DNA of 23,120 nucleotides, taken from positions 1 to 23,120 of the IMG/VR virus record IMGVR_UViG_3300044630_001714. One strand, given 5' to 3'. The notes under the pieces were generated by a model. The model was not told the origin of the DNA, ran no database searches, and saw nothing but the letters and a program-made list of their open reading frames with translations. This DNA comes from a virus. Positions 14,210 through 20,083 of this stretch are shown here, piece after piece. Every line of letters begins with the position of its first letter. Position 1 is the first letter of the stretch. The translations under genes were made by a program, and so were the position numbers.

Positions 14210-15118
14210 TTAAGGTTTGGTTAGTTGGTTGTTTCTAAATTTACTATAATTTACTTCGTGATGCCATCTATTAAATCTCCAAACTACTTTTACAATATCA
14301 GGGTGCTGTTGCTGCAAACTTTCAGCGAACTCTTTTCTATTGTTAGTTTCTGCGTAAATAGTGTCCGTGTTTCCGCCTTTCATTGACATTGTTCCAGCCT
14401 TATTGCAATAGCACCAAGTAAAAAGCATAGTGCATAATCCGTCTTTCAATATTCGTAAACTAATGTCAGTGTCCTCGTTATATTTACCACGCCACCTATA
14501 ATTAATGTTGTTGTCAATTAAAATGCAGGAGTATATCCTTGTATTTAAATAGTATGGGCTTTTAACGTAGTTGTGATGAAATCGGTATCTTATACCTGCC
14601 ATAGCAATATTTTTATACCTATCTACAAAATCTTCACACAATCTAAAAAAATCACCATTTACTCCATTTATTCTCCTACCGCCTTTTTGATAACCGAACC
14701 CGTTTATATTATCATCTAATATCCAATGGCGTTTATCTCCATTTTTTATGGAGTGTTCAAATACCCAATTACGAGCAGGAATTGAACCTTGTCCTAAATT
14801 ATCAAAAGGTAATAATAAAATCCTTTCTTTCGGTATGGTCGTACAATATTTATCATACTCCAGAGGTTCTACAACTATTTTATATTCAATTCCTAATTTA
14901 TCAAGTGCCTTTGCTGTAAGTGGGTTTTCCCATCTTCCTTTTGATATAATATAAATTGGGTACTTTGGTTTTATTGTTGTTTTTTTATTTGCTAATTCCT
15001 GAGTATCGGTTACATCAATTTTATTACGCTTTTCAGTATCTCTTGTTGGCATATAAAACTCAGGCATATTAATCCAATGTTCCTTCCAATCGTGTTCTTC
15101 GTTTCCAAATAAATCCAT
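14210..15118 (-). CDS. TAGT-like DNA-base glycosyltransferase
   Basis: At 302 aa it has the features of TET-associated glycosyltransferases (GT-A fold): IYIISKGR at 55-62, ENPLTAKALDKLGIEYKIVV (64-83), LPFDNLGQGSIPARNWVFEH (103-122), WILDDNI at 132-138 with a DDN metal/nucleotide site, and EDTDISLR at 215-222. Known members sit in phages and are thought to glycosylate hydroxymethylated bases made by TET/JBP oxygenases. No TET/JBP gene is in the window, so the substrate is unknown. An AAGGAGGAG Shine-Dalgarno lies about 5 nt before the ATG, rare here. The gene is AT-rich and bounded by repeats, which suggests acquisition as a cassette. A general sugar transferase is the alternative. Confidence 0.75.
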   Translation of the reverse strand: MDLFGNEEHDWKEHWINMPEFYMPTRDTEKRNKIDVTDTQELANKKTTIKPKYPIYIISKGRWENPLTAKALDKLGIEYKIVVEPLEYDKYCTTIPKERILLLPFDNLGQGSIPARNWVFEHSIKNGDKRHWILDDNINGFGYQKGGRRINGVNGDFFRLCEDFVDRYKNIAMAGIRYRFHHNYVKSPYYLNTRIYSCILIDNNINYRWRGKYNEDTDISLRILKDGLCTMLFTWCYCNKAGTMSMKGGNTDTIYAETNNRKEFAESLQQQHPDIVKVVWRFNRWHHEVNYSKFRNNQLTKP

Positions 15119-15132
15119 AAAAACTCCTCCTT

Positions 15133-15151
15133 AAAAATATTTTAAAATTAT
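15133..15151. repeat. Right copy of 19-bp inverted repeat flanking the TAGT-like gene
   Basis: This is the exact reverse complement of 14162-14180. It lies just upstream of the Shine-Dalgarno of the glycosyltransferase gene. Confidence 0.6.
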
Positions 15152-15158
15152 TACTGTT

Positions 15159-15170
15159 GTGCTTCGTATC
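15159..15170. repeat. Right copy of 12-bp direct repeat around the TAGT-like cassette
   Basis: Second copy of GTGCTTCGTATC. Further right, 15191-15205 is an imperfect inverse of 14106-14120 (13 of 15 by eye), and CACATA-CGT-TATGTG forms a small hairpin at about 15203-15217, so the right edge is also structured. Confidence 0.5.
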
Positions 15171-15211
15171 ATCTTTTTTAGGTTATTTCGCACTGCATAT
15201 AACCACATACG

Positions 15212-15460
15212 TTATGTGTAAGTGTTTATTTCTTTTTTAACTTCCTCCCAGTAATCCATCATCAACCTATTCTGCCAACGGTTTTCTTCTAGTGCATTAA
15301 GCACTTCATCGCATGTAATCAACGCCGCCTGACGCGCGTTATCTTCCTGCTGTTCTGATGTCTGTGCCTCGACTAAGTCGAAGTACTTGTCAATCAGTTC
15401 TTTCGCTTTTTCTTTTGTATCCATATCTTTATCAATCATCTGTTCTTCCATTCCTTCCAT
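15212..15460 (-). CDS. Hypothetical phage protein, 82 aa
   Basis: An acidic helical protein with KAKELIDKYFDLVEAQ near the N-terminus, ALITCDEVLNALEENRWQNR in the middle and YWEEVKKEIN at the end. This layout is common among short Bacteroidetes phage proteins of unknown function. The start overlaps the upstream gene by 25 nt; the second Met (MEEQ) is possible too. It is the last gene before the glycosyltransferase cassette. Confidence 0.65.
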   Translation of the reverse strand: MEGMEEQMIDKDMDTKEKAKELIDKYFDLVEAQTSEQQEDNARQAALITCDEVLNALEENRWQNRLMMDYWEEVKKEINTYT

Positions 15461-15651
15461 GTTTCAAAGTCTTTTAGTTTTTCTTCTTTCTCTTTAGCTT
15501 TCTTCAGCAACGAATGCCACGTAAACTTATCTTTTGGCTCGTCCCATAGCTTATAGAACAGCCATTCGACTGAGCTTTGTTCCTCCATGTACAACCCTGA
15601 CTTCTCATCGGCAGAAATCATGTCCGTTAGTGCTTTCTTTCTGTCTTCCAT
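15436..15651 (-). CDS. Hypothetical phage protein, 71 aa
   Basis: A charged protein with SSVEWLFYKLWDEPKD in the centre and a Lys/Glu-rich C-terminal helix (KKAKEKEEKLKDFETWKEWK). Its ATG follows the endolysin stop almost at once (TGATATG). It is probably co-translated with the lysis genes, but nothing ties it to lysis. No family recognised. Confidence 0.65.
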   Translation of the reverse strand: MEDRKKALTDMISADEKSGLYMEEQSSVEWLFYKLWDEPKDKFTWHSLLKKAKEKEEKLKDFETWKEWKNR

Positions 15652-15652
15652 A

Positions 15653-16150
15653 TCACTTATATTTTTCTGCTATGCGTCGTACCTTTTCAACGTAAGTCGG
15701 ATCACCTGCATAGCTACCGTCCAACCTATCGTAGTACTCATCCTCAGACCTAACCTTACGCATATATGCCGCCTGATACAGCGCATAGTCCTGGACGGAC
15801 AAACGCCAGTCGTCGTAGTACGCATGGCCCGTATGCTCACGACTGCATGTCGTAGGTCTCTGCCTAGCTACCTTCATGCCGAACGCATTGTTGGTCAGCC
15901 TGAATCGATTAGATGTAAAGTGACCACTCTCCAAGATAGCCTGAGCGAACGCGATGTGCGGAAACTTAATACCGCACTGCTTCACGTAGCTATAAAAAAC
16001 TTCAGGGCTGAAAGAAGGATGATTGTGAACAACGGCCTTCTTCCCCTCAACGATCTTCGTCACTACTATTGTCTCCTTACTCTTATAGGATAAGAGCACA
16101 AATGATATTAGCCCTACAGCGACTATCAAATTATTTCGATGATAAACCAT
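15653..16150 (-). CDS. Membrane-anchored endolysin, GH73-like glucosaminidase
   Basis: At 165 aa it has one N-terminal hydrophobic segment (about 8-21, LIVAVGLISFVLLS), a short linker, then a glucosaminidase-like domain: FAQAILESGHF (68-78) with the likely catalytic Glu at 74, NNAFGMK (87-93), GHAYYDDWRLSVQDYALYQ (108-126) and a C-terminal YVEKVRRIAEKYK helix. This fold cuts N-acetylglucosaminyl bonds in peptidoglycan. The N-terminal segment would act as a signal anchor, exporting it to the periplasm. A small two-helix membrane gene overlaps its start, forming a probable lysis pair. Confidence 0.88.
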   Translation of the reverse strand: MVYHRNNLIVAVGLISFVLLSYKSKETIVVTKIVEGKKAVVHNHPSFSPEVFYSYVKQCGIKFPHIAFAQAILESGHFTSNRFRLTNNAFGMKVARQRPTTCSREHTGHAYYDDWRLSVQDYALYQAAYMRKVRSEDEYYDRLDGSYAGDPTYVEKVRRIAEKYK

Positions 16151-16281
16151 AACGTTCCGATTAGATTAATAAATATGCACATGAATAACACCCATACAGT
16201 GTACCTATGCCAGGGATTGTGTAACGCTGAGAAGATCACAGCGTAAAAACAAAAGATTAAAAATAAAGGACTGTACCACAT
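16126..16281 (-). CDS. Holin-like small membrane protein, 51 aa
   Basis: The frame starts MWYSPLFLIFCFYAVIFSAL, a first transmembrane helix (about 3-20), then a short polar turn HNPWHRY, and a second helix VWVLFMCIFINLIGTLWFII (29-48). Two helices with a short charged turn, directly upstream of and overlapping the endolysin start by 25 nt, is the classic holin position. Its leader TTAATTTAAATTCAATTAACT is A/T-rich with no Shine-Dalgarno. The holin function is inferred from topology and context only. Confidence 0.65.
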   Translation of the reverse strand: MWYSPLFLIFCFYAVIFSALHNPWHRYTVWVLFMCIFINLIGTLWFIIEII

Positions 16282-16312
16282 AGTTAATTGAATTTAAATT
16301 AAGTTAAACAAA

Positions 16313-16332
16313 GGAGGGGAACCACCCCCTCC
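16313..16332 (-). terminator. Probable terminator or processing hairpin after the tRNA-like gene
   Basis: GGAGGGG (16313-16319) pairs with CCCCTCC (16326-16332), a strong 7-bp G/C stem with a 6-nt loop. On the minus strand it lies downstream of the tRNA-like gene and is followed by TTTGTTTAAC, a weak T tract. It may end tRNA transcription or only partly attenuate into the lysis genes. Confidence 0.5.
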
Positions 16333-16373
16333 TATGAAACCAAATAAAACATGTCTACCATGAACATGTTTTG

Positions 16374-16499
16374 TGGAGCAGACAGGATTCGAACCTGTAC
16401 CTATGATTGGATTTCTCCTAAGTATGAGGTGTGCTTACGATTATACTCTCAAATCTTTATCACTCCATCCTATAACGTCTACCGTTCCGCCACTGCTCC
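16374..16499 (-). tRNA. tRNA-like gene of abnormal length (class II type), anticodon unassigned
   Basis: On the minus strand GGAGCAG (16499-16493) pairs with CTGCTCC (16381-16375) to give a perfect 7-bp acceptor, with A as discriminator base; CCA is not encoded. The T arm is ACAGG-TTCGAAT-CCTGT, and the D arm GCGGAACGGTAGACG is of the leucine type. The total, 126 nt, is roughly 40 nt longer than a normal class II tRNA. I could not find a canonical 5-bp anticodon stem with a 7-nt loop; CTTAGGA, a Leu(UAG)-like loop, is present but its flanks do not pair. The gene may hold an insertion or small intron, have a very large variable arm, or be a decayed or tRNA-mimic RNA. Confidence 0.6.
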
Positions 16500-16629
16500 A
16501 TGTCCCAAACGTCATTCAGCACGTCTGCTGAAGAGAGGTCTGGTAATCTACCATAACTTATGTATTCGTTTACGTAGAGAAATGACCACCGCATTGTTCT
16601 TATGGTTGAATACAGAGGTACTGTTGATG

Positions 16630-16661
16630 CAAATCTATGCAATTCTTATAAACTTTGCAAA
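16630..16661 (-). promoter_or_regulatory. Bacteroidetes-type promoter for tRNA-like gene and lysis genes
   Basis: On the minus strand, TTTG (-33, 16661-16658) and TAGATTTG (-7, 16637-16630) are separated by 20 nt, matching the Bacteroidetes consensus TTTG-N19/20-TAnnTTTG. Transcription should begin near 16622, about 120 nt before the tRNA-like gene. Just upstream, GTCAACA (16667-16673) and TGTTGAC (16686-16692) form a perfect inverted repeat, a possible operator. Confidence 0.75.
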
Positions 16662-16980
16662 TCTCTGTCAACAAATGTTGCAAAATGTTGACTCAGTGCT
16701 GACACAAAAATGTGTAACTGCCTGACTACCAATAGACTAACCTATTTTAGTGCTGAGATGACGACATGACGCAGATTTTTTTTATTTTTTTTATCTCCAC
16801 GCCCCTTCTCCCTTTATATATACTCTATTATTTTTTTTTCTAATTAATTAGAGTAAAGAGTAACATCTTAACACTAAGAAAGCTGAAAGCTAGATAAACA
16901 AAGGGCTAGACATAGTTTTGCGGGCAACATCAACACAACATTTGTCAGCACGATTTAACAGATTTTAACAAATCTCGACA
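16662..16980. other. Non-coding spacer upstream of the tRNA promoter
   Basis: No convincing gene is seen. It contains the operator-like inverted repeat at 16667-16692, two copies of AAATGTTG 10 nt apart (16673-16680, 16683-16690), long T runs near 16780-16795 and 16830-16839, a 14-bp perfect palindrome TCTAATTAATTAGA at 16839-16852, a tandem GATTTAACA / GATTTTAACA at 16952-16970, and one copy of TCTCGACAC at 16973-16981 shared with the iteron-like cluster near 20.1 kb. Confidence 0.5.
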
Positions 16981-17178
16981 CTAATTCAGGAAGATATCCT
17001 CGATCGCTACAGCTGTACACCGCAATGGTGCATAGTGCATCACCTCGAATTCTTGGATACCCATATCTAACATATACGATACGATCTCGCTGTACCTCTC
17101 CACATGACTCTCCCCATACAGCACACCTATCACCCATTCCTCTGGAATGCCAACAGGTCTGACGACTGCTTGCCACAT
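16981..17178 (-). CDS. Hypothetical protein, 65 aa
   Basis: The ATG at 17178 lies 1 nt past the stop of the small membrane gene (TGATATG), so I prefer it over the longer TTG start at 17199. The protein begins MWQAVVRPVGIPEEWVIGVL and continues with YGESHVERYSEIVSYMLDMG; it is compact alpha/beta and soluble. It is the last gene of this small-gene run. No family recognised. Confidence 0.6.
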   Translation of the reverse strand: MWQAVVRPVGIPEEWVIGVLYGESHVERYSEIVSYMLDMGIQEFEVMHYAPLRCTAVAIEDIFLN

Positions 17179-17179
17179 A

Positions 17180-17281
17180 TCACTTACGTTCTTCCTCAAT
17201 TAGCACATCGATTACTCCGATCAACCCATAGAAGCCTGCCATCAACAGCAGGCATTCTACTACAAAGATAACTACTTCCAT
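17180..17281 (-). CDS. Tiny single-pass membrane protein, 33 aa
   Basis: The frame starts MEVVIFVVECLLLMAGFYGL and ends IEEERK. One hydrophobic helix spans about residues 3-25, with an acidic/basic tail. It fits exactly between two genes (5-nt gap upstream, 1-nt gap downstream), which supports it being real. Function unknown. Confidence 0.5.
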   Translation of the reverse strand: MEVVIFVVECLLLMAGFYGLIGVIDVLIEEERK

Positions 17282-17286
17282 GGCTT

Positions 17287-17847
17287 CTAATTTTCGTTAA
17301 TACTATACTGGCTAATCTCGTCCTTGTAGAACGATGAGATATGAAGATCATCGAAGTACATAGGCTCTTCAACCTCCTCATTGCGTAGGATAAAGTCCAG
17401 GACAGCACCGAGTTTATGTTCGTCGTTCGTGAATTCATCCAACCAATCGAATGGATCTGTTGAGTGATAGCTAATGAAACCGTCTCGACTTGTGTACCTG
17501 TCAGCTATATACCTATCGAACGTTTGGAAGTTAGCAAGTAGGTATCTGTATACCTTTAGGTAATCGAATTCAACATCGATGTAGATCGCATCGTTCTCAA
17601 AGTTGTAGTACTTAGGACTCGCAATACGTTCGAACGTGATATCTGATACGAATGGACGCAGTTCCTCTTCAACGAAATCACACATCTTTTTCGCTATCGT
17701 CTCATGGTACGTCTCCCAATCAACCATATCATCGAACGTCGTTCCTTCAGGTAACTGGTAGTATTCGTCCTCTCCGTAAAAATCTACGTCATCCCATACT
17801 GATCCGTAGAACCCTGTGAACAGGGGTAAAAATGTTTTTGCTTTCAT
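17287..17847 (-). CDS. Acidic conserved hypothetical protein, 186 aa
   Basis: The protein begins MKAKTFLPLFTGFYGSVWDD and is strikingly rich in Asp, Glu and Tyr (DFYGEDEYYQLPEGTTFDD; VDWETYHETIAKKM; EEVEEPMYFDDLH). Similar acidic proteins with the FTGFYGS..WD start occur in Bacteroidetes mobile elements. A DNA-mimic or anti-restriction role is possible from acidity and early position but is speculation. The start has the AACCAATTAAAA leader 8 nt upstream and ends in ACCATG, as in the nearby small genes. Confidence 0.8.
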   Translation of the reverse strand: MKAKTFLPLFTGFYGSVWDDVDFYGEDEYYQLPEGTTFDDMVDWETYHETIAKKMCDFVEEELRPFVSDITFERIASPKYYNFENDAIYIDVEFDYLKVYRYLLANFQTFDRYIADRYTSRDGFISYHSTDPFDWLDEFTNDEHKLGAVLDFILRNEEVEEPMYFDDLHISSFYKDEISQYSINEN

Positions 17848-17852
17848 GGTAA

Positions 17853-18068
17853 TTATTTTAATTGGTTTAACATCTGTCTATCTATAGACTCCCATTGCTC
17901 GATCATCTCCAGGTCATTTAAATCCTGGATCGCATCTTTGCTCATGGTGTACGTCTTCTCGCTACCTTGGAATCTAACGTGGCGCATGTACCTATTCAAC
18001 TTGTTAGGCCAATACTCTACGATCTTTCCGTAGCTTTTAAGCTTCTGATCTGTTACTCTTCCGTACAT
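17853..18068 (-). CDS. Hypothetical protein, 71 aa
   Basis: A basic protein (MYGRVTDQKLKSYGKIVEYW; RYMRHVRFQGSEKTYTMSKD) with an acidic helical C-terminus. It starts 2 nt after the upstream gene's stop and ends 5 nt before the next start; the last codons supply the leader motif of the downstream 186-aa gene. No family recognised. Confidence 0.7.
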   Translation of the reverse strand: MYGRVTDQKLKSYGKIVEYWPNKLNRYMRHVRFQGSEKTYTMSKDAIQDLNDLEMIEQWESIDRQMLNQLK

Positions 18069-18070
18069 GG

Positions 18071-18235
18071 CTATCTGTTTTGTTCTACAAATCGTTGCAA
18101 TACCTCTTGCAACTGTTCCTTTATATCTTCAATGATCATATCATCAAGGGGACTGATGTCCCCTGTTGACAATCCATTCTCCTGCGCAACACCGACAAAC
18201 ATGTCGTTGATTGCTTGATCGATTATTTCTTGCAT
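18071..18235 (-). CDS. Small acidic protein, 54 aa
   Basis: The frame begins MQEIIDQAINDMFVGVAQEN and ends with QLQEVLQRFVEQNR, an amphipathic helix. The AACCAAATAAAA leader lies 10 nt upstream (18246-18257). It stops 2 nt before the next ATG. No family recognised. Confidence 0.6.
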   Translation of the reverse strand: MQEIIDQAINDMFVGVAQENGLSTGDISPLDDMIIEDIKEQLQEVLQRFVEQNR

Positions 18236-18258
18236 GATTTCTATTTTTTATTTGGTTA

Positions 18259-18372
18259 TTAATTAAATGCTAACAGATAACAGTTAATACTATCTGCCAA
18301 TGTGATACGCAAAGCTTTCATGCGTAATTGCGTCATGCGATCATTGAGATCGTGAAATTCGTTTGCTTGCAT
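18259..18372 (-). CDS. Tiny hypothetical protein, 37 aa
   Basis: MQANEFHDLNDRMTQLRMKA followed by LRITLADSINCYLLAFN. It starts 4 nt after the stop of the 61-aa gene with ACCATG context. Its N-terminal part is a likely amphipathic helix. Coding is supported by fit and start context only. Confidence 0.45.
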   Translation of the reverse strand: MQANEFHDLNDRMTQLRMKALRITLADSINCYLLAFN

Positions 18373-18376
18373 GGTT

Positions 18377-18562
18377 CTATAGATTATAAGTTTTTAATAC
18401 CTTGTCGTTTTGGTAAACTAATTTTTTCACTTTGTCTACCCTTGCAATTTGATTTGGAAATTCAGCATTCAAATACTTTAATGCTTCCAATAATGTATCC
18501 GTAGATTTTACTTGTATAAATCTATCGGGCAACATTTCTACTTTGATTGAATAATACGTCAT
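18377..18562 (-). CDS. Hypothetical protein, 61 aa
   Basis: A small alpha/beta protein (MTYYSIKVEMLPDRFIQVKS; TLLEALKYLNAEFPNQIARV; KKLVYQNDKVLKTY). It has a perfect AACCAAATAAAA leader 8 nt upstream (18571-18582) and ACCATG at the start. The leader is preceded by a hairpin at 18586-18606. No family recognised. Confidence 0.65.
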   Translation of the reverse strand: MTYYSIKVEMLPDRFIQVKSTDTLLEALKYLNAEFPNQIARVDKVKKLVYQNDKVLKTYNL

Positions 18563-18585
18563 GGTAATTGTTTTATTTGGTTAAG

Positions 18586-18606
18586 ACGGCATCTTGTGAA
18601 TGCCGT
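18586..18606 (-). promoter_or_regulatory. Hairpin in the 5' leader of the 61-aa gene
   Basis: ACGGCAT (18586-18592) pairs perfectly with ATGCCGT (18600-18606), loop 7 nt. No T run follows on either strand, so it is more likely an RNA stability or processing element than a terminator. Confidence 0.45.
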
Positions 18607-18634
18607 TTCGAATATTGAATTCTCATCAGTTAAC

Positions 18635-18739
18635 CTATTTCCAAGCAGTGATTCTTCGCTTGCTTGTGCTTACTAATTTACCCTCTACGAAGAATCCGAT
18701 AATCTCGAATTGACCTTCAATTTTAATGATCTTGCTCAT
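18635..18739 (-). CDS. Tiny basic protein, 34 aa
   Basis: MSKIIKIEGQFEIIGFFVEG then KLVSTSKRRITAWK, a short beta-strand pattern ending in a basic tail. The start is preceded by an AACCAAATAAAC leader (18749-18760) and ACCATG context, the same as its neighbours. Function unknown. Confidence 0.55.
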   Translation of the reverse strand: MSKIIKIEGQFEIIGFFVEGKLVSTSKRRITAWK

Positions 18740-18770
18740 GGTGTTTTGGTTTATTTGGTTTATTAATCTA

Positions 18771-18893
18771 CTATCCTAATCCCGTATGGCTTGCATATAC
18801 ATGCCCACTACATGCCATAACTACGACAAACATAAATGCCGCTACAAATAAGCTAATGAAAGCTACTTCGATCAATCTTTCTACTGTTCTCAT
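18771..18893 (-). CDS. Tiny membrane protein or lipoprotein-like peptide, 40 aa
   Basis: MRTVERLIEVAFISLFVAAF then MFVVVMACSG gives one strong hydrophobic helix (about 7-27), followed by a Cys at 28 and a short tail. The helix plus Cys could be a transmembrane anchor or a lipobox (VMAC). The AACCAAATAAAA leader is perfect and 8 nt upstream (18902-18913). Confidence 0.55.
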   Translation of the reverse strand: MRTVERLIEVAFISLFVAAFMFVVVMACSGHVYASHTGLG

Positions 18894-18911
18894 GGTGTTT
18901 ATTTTATTTGG

Positions 18912-19010
18912 TTACCGTTTCGTCCTTTTGGACTCTTCAGAACAGATACACATCTGTTTACGGTCATGAGCGAACACCATTCTCACCATTCTTTTTTGTC
19001 TTGTCATCAT
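18912..19010 (-). CDS. Possible tiny basic protein, 32 aa
   Basis: The frame MMTRQKRMVRMVFAHDRKQM continues to CICSEESKRTKR, very basic with two Cys. It lacks the AACC leader of the genes below it, and its TAA overlaps the next gene's leader. It would be the first gene after the promoter at 19231-19262. Weakly supported. Confidence 0.35.
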   Translation of the reverse strand: MMTRQKRMVRMVFAHDRKQMCICSEESKRTKR

Positions 19011-19230
19011 TAAACCTTAACTTGCTTCCCTTTCATCTATTCGTGTCACCGACCTAGCGACAAAAGTTACCTCTGATAAGGCTTTTTTGACATCGTGTTG
19101 TCTTTTGCGTGAAATCGTTTTAAGACCGAACGTCTAATGTAAAGAACTGTTGTTGTTGTTAGCTTTCTCTCGTCTTCGGTGGTTAGCTTTGTTACTCCCT
19201 TTTAATTACCCTTCCGATTGATTGCTGAAA

Positions 19231-19262
19231 CAAATTTAAGGTAGTTGATTGGATTATGCAAA
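19231..19262 (-). promoter_or_regulatory. Bacteroidetes-type promoter for the leftward early genes
   Basis: On the minus strand TTTG (19262-19259) is followed after exactly 20 nt by TAAATTTG (19238-19231), a full match to TTTG-N19/20-TAnnTTTG. Predicted start is near 19224, giving a leader of about 215 nt before the first candidate gene. It is the best candidate for the main leftward early promoter. Confidence 0.75.
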
Positions 19263-20083
19263 CTTTCGCATAACTTTTTTTCATTTTATAGCTTATTTAT
19301 ACTCATTCTAAATAAAAATACATGTTATACTTTGCTTTTATATCGGTCTATCTATTGATTATCAGATAGTTACGCGGATATTACGTCGGATTTTGCTAGA
19401 TTTTCAATAGTTTGGTTGGTGACTAATGTTATTCAACGTCTAAGAACATGCGGCCTTGATCCACGAACGAACGAACGGCATGCCGATTGGTTGAACGGTT
19501 GATCGTCTTGCATGGTGTTAGGTATGCTTGTCCTATAATACACATTATGTTAAATAGAATGGATGATCGAATGGACGTCGGCACATACATACGTATGTAC
19601 GTCGGTAGGTCTATCTATATACCTACAGCTGTACCCATCTATATACATACATGTGTGTATACATATATACATGTATACCTACCTACCTATGCACCCCCTC
19701 AACAAAAAGCTAAAAACTTCCATGCATTTACCCAAAATGCATACCCCCCACCTCGATTTAGATCGGTTTTCGTTTGATGGGTGCTTACGTCAAATGGGTA
19801 TATTACCCACTACCCCCGAATATGCGACCCCCGAAAAAAGATGTTAGAATTTGTTGAAAAGCCCGATTTAGTGTCGGTTTGTGCTGAGTTGATGTTACAT
19901 GCAAAACTCCTACAGCCCAGTCGTAGTAAGGGTTTTATTGTTTTTAGTGTTAAGATGTTGACTTTTTTACCAATTATAAATAAAAAAAAAATTAGTATAT
20001 ATATAGTAGTAGTAGTAGGAAAAAATAAAAAAAATATTTTTTTTTGCAGTAAAGTCGACATCTCGACACTAAAAATGGTTAAC
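19263..20083. other. Gene-poor central region, candidate origin/control region
   Basis: About 820 nt without a credible gene; the open frames here translate repeats. It holds three tandem CGAA units (19463-19476), a palindrome CGGCATGCCG (19476-19485), a 14-bp palindrome TACATACGTATGTA (19586-19599), a Y-R alternating tract to about 19680 with a perfect 8-bp stem (19657-19664 with 19671-19678), three tandem ACCT units near 19677, an A-run at 19982-19991, five tandem TAG (20004-20018) and an A/T-only-like stretch to 20045. Such features are typical of origin or control regions between divergent operons. Confidence 0.5.

Noticed and set aside
14162-15151. Insertion sequence
   Set aside because: Repeats resemble IS ends, but the only gene between them is the glycosyltransferase; there is no transposase.
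16460-16642. 60-aa minus-strand frame ending in the tRNA-like gene
   Set aside because: It starts at or before the predicted transcript start and runs 40 nt into the tRNA-like gene; more likely leader RNA.
16351-16725. 124-aa plus-strand frame starting MSTMNMFCGADRIRTCT
   Set aside because: It is the antisense translation of the tRNA-like gene; the GADRIRTCT string is a familiar artefact of reading a tRNA T arm backwards.
16955-17176. 73-aa minus frame with many Cys and Arg
   Set aside because: It is an out-of-frame shadow of the 65-aa gene at 16981-17178, which has better spacing and composition.
19487-19847. Two overlapping plus frames in the central repeat region
   Set aside because: They translate the Y-R repeat tract into Tyr/Ile/Thr repeats with no domain character.
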